From an uncultured Bacteroidales bacterium (GTDB lineage: Bacteria > Bacteroidota > Bacteroidia > Bacteroidales > UBA932), in assembly GCA_947303465.1 (NCBI GenBank), contig CAMYYI010000016.1, positions 1 through 44,339 of the forward strand: DNA of 44,339 bases. Direction: 5' to 3'. The first letter of the stretch is position 1; each line of letters starts with the position of its first letter. The translations under genes were made by a program, and so were the position numbers. Below the pieces are notes generated by a model. The model was not told the origin of the DNA. It made no database searches and saw only the letters and a program-made list of their open reading frames with translations. Shown in pieces: positions 7,890-16,768 of this stretch.

Positions 7890-8897
7890 CTACAGTTCGC
7901 GGAACTTCTCGGAGGTAATTTTCTTCTCTTTGAACTTGACGGTTTCCTTGATCTTGGCGAGGACCTTGTTGTCCTCAACCTGCTCGGAGAGCCGCTCGAT
8001 CTGACGGCGGTCCTTAAGGATATTGCCAACAGCTTCGGTAATCATCTCCTCGGGGACATTGCCCAGGCCATACATAGCGTACTGATATGATACATAAGCC
8101 TTTGCAGCCTCGTAGATATCGTCGTGCTCAACCTTGAAGCCGAACTTCTGCATAAGGCTGCCACGTACCAGCTGCCACTTGAAATCCTCGCAGAATCCAG
8201 GGAAATCCTTATCAATGTCTTCCTTGGAAAGCTTGACCTGATTGGCGGCAAAAAGCCACCTCTTAAGGAACTCCTCGGGGAGCTTCACTCCGGCCTTGTT
8301 CACGTAGAAGTCGCGGATATCCTTGCTCAGGCGCCACTCGGCCTCCTGCTTGTGCTCCTCCTTCAGGCGCTCGGTAACCTCTTTCTCTATTTCCTCGTCG
8401 CTCTTCACCTCGGGATTCTCCTTATCCTTGTTGCGCTCCTCAAGATACTTTTTGTAATTCTCTACAGCCGACGCCTTATCCTTGGCAGAAGTAGTAATGC
8501 TGTACTTCACTATTTCATCGGAAGCCTCCACATCTACATTAATTTCGGGAGAAAGGGCGGCATCGAAGATGAATGTAAAAGAATTGCCCTCAACCCACTC
8601 TAGCTCAGGCTGCTTCTCGCTGCCCAGCGGCTCACCCAGAAGGTGCAGCTTGTTGTCCTGGATATACTTGTCTAAAGAATTGGTAATTACATCGTTAACC
8701 GCATCTACAAGTGCCTGCTCACCATAAACCCTCTTTATCAGGGATGCAGGTACCATACCCTTGCGGAAACCCTTGAAATCTGCCGTACGTCTGCGCTCGG
8801 CGAGTTTCTTATGCAATTCTTCAGCGTAATCTTCCGGGGCTATCTCAAGGGTAAGCTCGAGATTGAGGTCATCAATTTGTTTCTTTTTAAGTTTCAT
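7890..8897 (-). CDS. tig: Trigger factor without PPIase domain
   Basis: A ribosome-associated chaperone that meets nascent chains at the exit tunnel. The N-terminal domain (about 1-130) carries the ribosome-docking signature GFRKGMVP at 43-50. After a charged helical segment (about 150-200, rich in Glu and Lys) the protein goes straight into the C-terminal chaperone domain (PEEFLKRWL, DIYEAAKAY). At 335 residues it is about 100 shorter than the usual 430-450, and the FKBP-type prolyl isomerase domain is absent. The C-terminus ends KKITSEKFREL. It is the last gene of a minus-strand run, 4 nt after the HD phosphohydrolase stop. Confidence 0.92.
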   Translation of the reverse strand: MKLKKKQIDDLNLELTLEIAPEDYAEELHKKLAERRRTADFKGFRKGMVPASLIKRVYGEQALVDAVNDVITNSLDKYIQDNKLHLLGEPLGSEKQPELEWVEGNSFTFIFDAALSPEINVDVEASDEIVKYSITTSAKDKASAVENYKKYLEERNKDKENPEVKSDEEIEKEVTERLKEEHKQEAEWRLSKDIRDFYVNKAGVKLPEEFLKRWLFAANQVKLSKEDIDKDFPGFCEDFKWQLVRGSLMQKFGFKVEHDDIYEAAKAYVSYQYAMYGLGNVPEEMITEAVGNILKDRRQIERLSEQVEDNKVLAKIKETVKFKEKKITSEKFREL

Positions 8898-8901
8898 AAC
8901 T

Positions 8902-10929
8902 TTATTTAAAATTTAAAAATTTCTTTCTCTGCGAAGGATAGGCGACACGGCCATGGTGCATCTGGGCCAGGTACGACTTGAGCGCCTGCTTCACCTCGTT
9001 AAGTTCCTTGATGGTGATTTCTGCATTCAGCAGCTGTCCCTGGTCTACCTTTCCCTGAACTATCTTCTCCACGAAGGCGGAAAAAGCCTCGGGGGTATAT
9101 TCGTTAAGCGTTCTGGAAGCAGCTTCTATGCTGTCGCACAGCATCAGCACAACCTGCTCTTTTGTTGTAGGAGCCGGACCCGGGTACGAGAACGCACCCT
9201 TATCGGCAGGATCGCCCTTGCCCGCCAGATGCTTACCCCAGAAGTAGCCGGTAACCGTGGTTCCATGATGCGTACGGATAAAATCCACCACTACCTGAGG
9301 CAGCCTGTGCTTGCGTGCCATTTCCACGCCGTCAGATACATGCTTGATAATATCGTCTGCACTCTGACGGGGCGACAGGCCGGCATGATATTTCTGGTCA
9401 TCAGCCTTGTTGAGCATGGACTCGTTCTCTATGAAGCACATGGGGTTGTTCATCTTGCCTATGTCGTGATACAGGGCTCCCACCCTGAGCAGCAGCGGGT
9501 TGGCATCTATCGCCCGGGCTGCCGCATCGGCCATGTTCATAACCTGCAGGGAGTGCTGGAAGGTTCCGGGAGCGTTCTGCTCCAGTTCACGGAGAATGGG
9601 CGAAGAGGTATCGGCCAATTCCGCAAGCCGTGAATTGGAAACCAGATTGAAAATCTTCTCGAAGAGGTATATGAGAGGATATCCTGCGACAGCAAGGAAG
9701 GCGGCGATAAGCAGCCTAAGCAGGTCCGGCAGCATTGGAGTGCTGATGGCGCCTACAAGATGCAGGGCGACATAAGCCAAAGCCATGGAGACGAAGGCAA
9801 TGAGAGCCAGAAGGAACTGCTTCCACCCCTGAACCAGATAGCGTGAAGCATATATGGAAATCATGCCTCCCGTCAGAAATATGATAAACAGCGGCGCACC
9901 GTAATCTGCATAAATCAGAAGCGGCAGCAGCGAAATAATATACACCGGAACTATGACCCTTGCCCGCACGAAAGCCTGGAGGTACAGGGCTGCAAGGGTA
10001 AGCGGGGCGATGAATAGCCATGCCGGATTCAGACGGCATATCAGTGTTATCGCCACCGAGAAGAGGGTGAATACGAATATCAGGTAATAGTAACGGCTGT
10101 CGGAGAAGAAGCTCTTGCCGGAGAACAGTATCGCAAGGAAGAAAAGGCACACCAGCATAAAGGCTACCAGAATGTTACCGATTATACTGAGATATGCCGG
10201 ACCGGACGAACCCATGTTGCTTTCATACTCCTTTTTGTAGGAATCCAGTATCTGCACCACTTCTGCCGTCACCACTTCCCCGTTGGATATAATCAACTGT
10301 CCGGCGGAGACATAGCCGCCGGTGGGCGAGATATGGCTGACGGCCTCTGCGCTCACCGCCTCGGAAGTCTTGGCATCGAAAACAAGATTGGGAACTACCA
10401 GACCGTAAACGCCCTGGGCCTTCAGAAGTGAGTCTGATGCAGGGAAAGCGCTGGCTTCCAGCACCTCGGAGAGCAGCTTTGAGCGAGCCTGGGAGATACC
10501 CATAAGCTCCGAGGATGGCACTTTGACCGCCCTCTTGTCTTTCTGGACATAGATGATTTCCGCATTCACGGGAACCTCGTCATCGGCCAGGACTCCCTTC
10601 TCCAATATGTTCCTGAGGGCTCCGGTAACAACCGGCTTCATGTCCCCGAGATCCAGGGCATCGGCGGCCGACAGGCTGGAGTTGGTAACCCCGGAAGAAT
10701 AGCGGTAGTACGGAACATAGGAGCCAAGGACCTTCTCGGCCTCCTCCTGCATCTGCTCCGGAGTTTTGAGTATAGGGAAATCAAAAGGGGCGAAAAGCGT
10801 TTCGTAGTTCCATGTCGAGCCCTTCTTGTAGTCATAGCCGAACTTGGCCGTGCGGGGAGCGACGGTTGCAAGCAGGGCGGCTACCAGCAAAAGTGGCGGG
10901 AACTTATTTAAAAGGGCTGTCAGTTTCAC
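8902..10929 (-). CDS. Membrane HD-domain phosphohydrolase, PgpH-like (7TM-HD)
   Basis: A 675-residue inner-membrane protein. One N-terminal membrane segment (about 8-25) leads to an extracytoplasmic domain (about 35-245), then a group of hydrophobic segments (about 248-420) typical of 7TM receptors, then a cytoplasmic HD domain. HD metal ligands include His459 (FQHSLQ), His488-Asp489 (YHDIGK), the HH pair near 554 and a late Asp in LCDSIEAA. PgpH of Listeria, the characterised relative, hydrolyses cyclic di-AMP, so c-di-AMP turnover is the likely role. It overlaps the upstream SDR gene by 26 nt and precedes tig by 4 nt. The family is clear; the nucleotide substrate is inferred. Confidence 0.9.
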   Translation of the reverse strand: MKLTALLNKFPPLLLVAALLATVAPRTAKFGYDYKKGSTWNYETLFAPFDFPILKTPEQMQEEAEKVLGSYVPYYRYSSGVTNSSLSAADALDLGDMKPVVTGALRNILEKGVLADDEVPVNAEIIYVQKDKRAVKVPSSELMGISQARSKLLSEVLEASAFPASDSLLKAQGVYGLVVPNLVFDAKTSEAVSAEAVSHISPTGGYVSAGQLIISNGEVVTAEVVQILDSYKKEYESNMGSSGPAYLSIIGNILVAFMLVCLFFLAILFSGKSFFSDSRYYYLIFVFTLFSVAITLICRLNPAWLFIAPLTLAALYLQAFVRARVIVPVYIISLLPLLIYADYGAPLFIIFLTGGMISIYASRYLVQGWKQFLLALIAFVSMALAYVALHLVGAISTPMLPDLLRLLIAAFLAVAGYPLIYLFEKIFNLVSNSRLAELADTSSPILRELEQNAPGTFQHSLQVMNMADAAARAIDANPLLLRVGALYHDIGKMNNPMCFIENESMLNKADDQKYHAGLSPRQSADDIIKHVSDGVEMARKHRLPQVVVDFIRTHHGTTVTGYFWGKHLAGKGDPADKGAFSYPGPAPTTKEQVVLMLCDSIEAASRTLNEYTPEAFSAFVEKIVQGKVDQGQLLNAEITIKELNEVKQALKSYLAQMHHGRVAYPSQRKKFLNFK

Positions 10930-11722
10930 GTGATATGTATTTGTAAGTCAATTTATCAGTTAAGCGGGGGAAGAGACGGTGCGCCCATACTGTAGCTTTC
11001 CCCAAGCCGGTAAGTATCAATTCGGATTTGCGCTTTGCAAGGCCACGGGCGAGATGTTGCGCGCATTCTTCAGCACTCATAAGTTTGTCCTCGTCCAGCG
11101 GGGTCTCCCCCTGTGCGCTTCCATCTGCGGTAAGGGCGGCATTGCGCACGTTGGAAGATGTGTAACCTGGTGCGAAAACCAATACCCCGAGGCCGTCTTT
11201 CATGTGCTCTATGCGCAGGGTATCCAGAAATCCGCGTATTGCATACTTTGAAGAGCTGTATCCCGTACGGGCAGGAAGTGCGGAATAACCGGCTATGCTG
11301 ATAACCCCGACTACCTGCCCCTTTGTCTCCAGAAGATACGGAAGCGCATACTTGGTGCAATTGACGGTACCCCAGAAGTTGACATCCATCAGAGAATGTA
11401 TCACCTTGAGGTCCAGGTCTTTGAACATGGCCCTCATGGAAAGTCCCGCATTGTTCACCAGTATGTCGATACGGCCGAAACGATTCACAGCCGCATCTAC
11501 CATCGCCTTGCAATCTTCTTCCACAGACACGTCGCAACGAACGCAAAGCACCCTGTCCGCCGGCCCCACGGAAGGTGCCAGGGAAAGCAGTTTGTCGTAC
11601 GAGCGGGCGGCCATCACAACCTTTGCCCCGAGGCTTCCGAACAGCCGGCAGGAGGCCAGGCCGATGCCGGAACTGGCGCCGGTGACTATGATGACTTTGT
11701 CCTGGAAGTAGAGATTCTTCAC
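10904..11722 (-). CDS. Short-chain dehydrogenase/reductase, probable 3-ketodihydrosphingosine reductase
   Basis: A 272-residue classical SDR with the NAD(P)-binding TGASSGIG at 14-21, NNAG at 90-93, and catalytic Ser142, Tyr155 and Lys159 (YSSSK). It lies directly downstream of serine palmitoyltransferase. The product of that enzyme, 3-ketodihydrosphingosine, needs an SDR-type reductase (KDSR family) as the next step, so that is the best guess for function. SDRs are too varied to be sure from motifs. The only credible start is the GTG at 11722, inside copy B of the dispersed repeat; the Rossmann motif then starts at the usual distance. Its end overlaps the HD gene by 26 nt. Confidence 0.8.
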   Translation of the reverse strand: MKNLYFQDKVIIVTGASSGIGLASCRLFGSLGAKVVMAARSYDKLLSLAPSVGPADRVLCVRCDVSVEEDCKAMVDAAVNRFGRIDILVNNAGLSMRAMFKDLDLKVIHSLMDVNFWGTVNCTKYALPYLLETKGQVVGVISIAGYSALPARTGYSSSKYAIRGFLDTLRIEHMKDGLGVLVFAPGYTSSNVRNAALTADGSAQGETPLDEDKLMSAEECAQHLARGLAKRKSELILTGLGKATVWAHRLFPRLTDKLTYKYISRETDSPFK

Positions 11723-11738
11723 TTCGTTCAGAATGACA
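11712..11738 (+). repeat. Dispersed repeat unit, copy B
   Basis: A 27-nt unit identical to 7688-7714, followed by a degenerate half (GAGAATGACAGT, 11749-11760) that runs into the stop codon of serine palmitoyltransferase. Its first bases contain the GTG start codon of the SDR gene on the minus strand. Confidence 0.88.
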
Positions 11739-11759
11739 GTTTTACGTTGAGAATGACAG

Positions 11760-13022
11760 TCAGTCGATTTTCATTTCGGCGATATCGTCACCGTCGTAGG
11801 CGCCGGCATCAAGTTTGGCCTTTATTTCCTTGAAGGCATTGAGCGTGTATTCAACATCCTCCATGGTATGGGCCGCGGTGGAAACAATACGGAATATGAT
11901 CATGCCCTTGGGAATCACCGGATAAATGACCATGGAGCAGAATATCCTGTAATTCTCCCTGAGGTCCTTGGCCATCTTGGTAGCCTGGGCAACTCCTCCG
12001 AAAATATGCACGGGGGTCACGCAGGCCTGAGCCTCGCCTATGTCGAAGCCCTCCTTGCGGAATCCGTCCTGAATGGCATGTGTAATGGCCCAGCACTTGG
12101 CGCGGAGCTTGTCGCCCTCGGGCGAATCTATAATCTCCATGCGCTTCATGTTGCCGATTACCAGCGGCATAGGAAGCGACTTGGCATACATCTGCGAACG
12201 CATGTTCATGCGCAGATAGTTGATTATCTTGTGCGGACCGGCCACGAAGCCGCCTATGCTGGCCATACTCTTGGCAAAGGCACCAATGTACAGATCCACC
12301 TCGTCCATGCAGCCCAGCTGTTCCGAGGTTCCGCGCCCATGCTCGCCCAGCAGACCGAAGCCGTGGGCATCGTCTATCAGGATACGGAAGCTGTATTTCT
12401 TCTTGAGTGCGGATATCTGGTCTATGATGCCCAGAGCCCCTGTCATGCCAAAAACGCCTTCGGTAATAAGCAGCACTCCTCCGCCGTTCTCTTCTGCCGT
12501 CTTGCAGGCGCGTGCGAGCACCTTTTCGCAGTCGGCTATGTTGTTATGGCGGTATTTGTACTTCTCTCCTATGTGCAGGCGGATGCCGTCCAGCAGGCAG
12601 GCATGGCACTCGGCATCATACACTATCACGTCGTGACGGGCGGTGAGGGCGTCTATGGTAGAAACGATGCCCTGGTAGCCGAAATTGAACAGGAATGCGT
12701 CCTCTTTTTTCTCAAAGCGGGCGAAGGTCTGTTCCAATTGCTCGTGGTAGCGGGTGTGTCCGCTCATCATGCGGGCGCCCATCGGATATGCGAGGCCCCA
12801 TTGTGCGGCCGCATCTGCATCTGCCTTGCGCACCGCGGGATGGTTGGCCAGGCCCAGGTAATTGTTAAGGCTCCAGTTCAGCACCGGAGTGCCGTTGAAT
12901 ATCATATGCGGGCCGAGCTCGCCCTCGAGGCGTGGGTACATGTAGTAGCCGAAGCCCTGCTCGAAGTACTGTCCTATGGGACCTCCGCTGTCGCGCTCTA
13001 TGCGGTCAAATATATCTAACAT
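11760..13022 (-). CDS. spt: Serine palmitoyltransferase (alpha-oxoamine synthase)
   Basis: A 420-residue PLP-dependent enzyme that condenses L-serine with palmitoyl-CoA to give 3-ketodihydrosphingosine, the committed step of sphingolipid synthesis. The Schiff-base lysine is Lys251 in AFAKSMASIGG; the PLP-binding DDAHGFG is at 217-223, and the substrate-binding SGHTRYH is at 87-93. The N-terminus (GYYMYPRLEG, WSLNNYLGL) matches bacterial Spt better than KBL, BioF or ALA synthase. Bacteroidales use such enzymes to make membrane sphingolipids. A repeat element fills the 65 nt separating it from gyrB, and an SDR follows 37 nt downstream. Confidence 0.9.
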   Translation of the reverse strand: MLDIFDRIERDSGGPIGQYFEQGFGYYMYPRLEGELGPHMIFNGTPVLNWSLNNYLGLANHPAVRKADADAAAQWGLAYPMGARMMSGHTRYHEQLEQTFARFEKKEDAFLFNFGYQGIVSTIDALTARHDVIVYDAECHACLLDGIRLHIGEKYKYRHNNIADCEKVLARACKTAEENGGGVLLITEGVFGMTGALGIIDQISALKKKYSFRILIDDAHGFGLLGEHGRGTSEQLGCMDEVDLYIGAFAKSMASIGGFVAGPHKIINYLRMNMRSQMYAKSLPMPLVIGNMKRMEIIDSPEGDKLRAKCWAITHAIQDGFRKEGFDIGEAQACVTPVHIFGGVAQATKMAKDLRENYRIFCSMVIYPVIPKGMIIFRIVSTAAHTMEDVEYTLNAFKEIKAKLDAGAYDGDDIAEMKID

Positions 13023-13033
13023 ATCAGTTGTTT

Positions 13034-13087
13034 TGTCATTCTGAGCGCAGCGAAGAATCCAGATTCTTCACTTCGTTCAGGATGACA
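13034..13087 (+). repeat. Dispersed palindromic repeat, copy C
   Basis: Both halves are present back to back: TGTCATTCTGAGCGCAGCG...AATC (13034-13059) and the 27-nt unit (13061-13087, one base different from copies A and B). They are inverted relative to each other and could form a hairpin in RNA. The element takes up most of the gyrB-spt spacer and ends exactly at the gyrB stop codon. Confidence 0.85.
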
Positions 13088-15124
<2,037 letters not shown>

Positions 15125-15133
15125 CACAAAAAA

Positions 15134-16759
15134 TCACAAACTGAGGGTAATGCCTGCGGTGACAGAAGGGCCGTAAGGGCAATAAACCGGGCTGAGCCTT
15201 ACCTGCTGGTTCAGCAGGTTGGTGCCCTTGAGCCAAACGCCCAGTTTATCGTTAAACCTGTACTCCGCCCAGACGCCCAGATTCAGGTACCACGGGAGTT
15301 CCACGCTGTCAGGGCCTACAACGGCGACACGGCTTGTGGCCATATCTGCACAGACGCCGGCATAGATGCGCCGCATCCAGTTGTACGAAGCCTTGAGGTT
15401 CGCCTGAACAGCAGCAGGAGCGAAAACCCTCTCGCCTACTCCGTCGGGCAGCCAATTATAATGCACTGCGCCCTGAACGTCCACCCTGTCGTTCTTCCAG
15501 GCCAGGTCCAGATCTGCATGGAAGACGCCCAGGTCGTTATCTGCGGCAGTCAGAGTCTCGCCGCCGGCAGCGCTAACGGTCCAGAGGGGAACGTCCTGAA
15601 GGAAGCGGTAGCCCGCCTTGACGTCCCAGCGCAGGCCGAAGCCGGTGAATCCGCGGACGCCTCCAAAGCAATCCGCGATTTCCCAGACCGGACGGGGCTC
15701 GGAATAATTGACAAAGTAACGGTGGGCAGCTGTCTTATAGTCCCAGTAGCCTGGCATGTGGTTACTTCCTACCGCACCGGCATATATATCCAGGTGATTG
15801 TCGAGCAGATGCCATACGGCTTTGACGTCAGGGCATATTGTGAAGCGCTCCCCCTCCGCAGTCGGATTCAGGCCAAAACTGTCGCTGTTCCAGCCAAGAC
15901 GTAATCCTGCATCAAAATCCCACGGCCCTATGCTGAAAAGAATGTACGGGTGACCTTCCAGCCCGAAGTACCAGCTGTTGTAAACGAACTGCATGTCGAA
16001 TGCGCCGCGGGTTCCCTCCCCTATGTATGGGGAAACGTAGACATCTACACGGGCATCATGGTCCTGAACCGGAGCCCAGCCTTCGAACTTTTCGTTCACA
16101 TAACGGTAGCTGGCACCTACAGAGTAGGCAAAACCGCTTGGATTATCCATTCCTATACGCACCGACGCATAGGGGGCATGAGCCACGGAATTGTGCAGTA
16201 TCTCATGTCCGGTGAACAGGCCGTCGTATGCGAGTTCGGCGCGCAATACAGACTTTCCGATGGTGAATCGGGTATCCACCCCTGCTACTGTTTTGAAATC
16301 CCAGCCATTATAAAGCGTACCCTTATCGGCCACGAAGGTATCGGCAAGAACATTCATATAGTTGCCGTAGTAACCGCCACCCTTTGCAAACACGTTGACG
16401 GCGACCTTCTTGGTGTCCAGAGCCGCCCACACCAGGTCAAGTTCCGGCCTGAGGGTCCATCCGGCCCCGGCGCGCAGCCACAACTTGCGTCCGTCGTAAC
16501 CGGAGGCGGCAGGAGTTATGCTCACCGCATATGGAGAGAATTCGTATGAGCCCCTGTAGGGGGATTCAAATACAGAATAGTCGAAATGATAGTCGAAACG
16601 CAGCATGGAATCGGGAACGGTCATGGACGGTCCCTGCTTGGCAACGTCACCAATGCGGGTCTCGTATTCATTTGTCACCTGCACTTCCGGATTGAGGTTC
16701 TGGGCCACGAGGCTCAGGGGGAGCACAAGCGATGCAATCAATATAACGGTCTTTTTCAT
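15134..16759 (-). CDS. Outer-membrane beta-barrel protein (TonB-receptor-like, no plug)
   Basis: A 541-residue exported protein with a signal peptide ending near Ala19-Gln20 (SLVAQ). The body alternates polar and hydrophobic residues in many strands with frequent aromatic girdles (WYFGLEGHPYILFSIG, YRYVNEKFEGW), and the last strands (GVWAEYRFNDKLGVWLKGTNLLNQQ) resemble the end of a TonB-dependent receptor barrel. There is no plug domain or TonB box, so it is either a barrel-only porin or a partner of the TPR protein. It starts 9 nt after that gene's stop and is clearly its operon partner. Substrate is unknown. Confidence 0.78.
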   Translation of the reverse strand: MKKTVILIASLVLPLSLVAQNLNPEVQVTNEYETRIGDVAKQGPSMTVPDSMLRFDYHFDYSVFESPYRGSYEFSPYAVSITPAASGYDGRKLWLRAGAGWTLRPELDLVWAALDTKKVAVNVFAKGGGYYGNYMNVLADTFVADKGTLYNGWDFKTVAGVDTRFTIGKSVLRAELAYDGLFTGHEILHNSVAHAPYASVRIGMDNPSGFAYSVGASYRYVNEKFEGWAPVQDHDARVDVYVSPYIGEGTRGAFDMQFVYNSWYFGLEGHPYILFSIGPWDFDAGLRLGWNSDSFGLNPTAEGERFTICPDVKAVWHLLDNHLDIYAGAVGSNHMPGYWDYKTAAHRYFVNYSEPRPVWEIADCFGGVRGFTGFGLRWDVKAGYRFLQDVPLWTVSAAGGETLTAADNDLGVFHADLDLAWKNDRVDVQGAVHYNWLPDGVGERVFAPAAVQANLKASYNWMRRIYAGVCADMATSRVAVVGPDSVELPWYLNLGVWAEYRFNDKLGVWLKGTNLLNQQVRLSPVYCPYGPSVTAGITLSL

Positions 16760-16768
16760 TCTGCGTAA

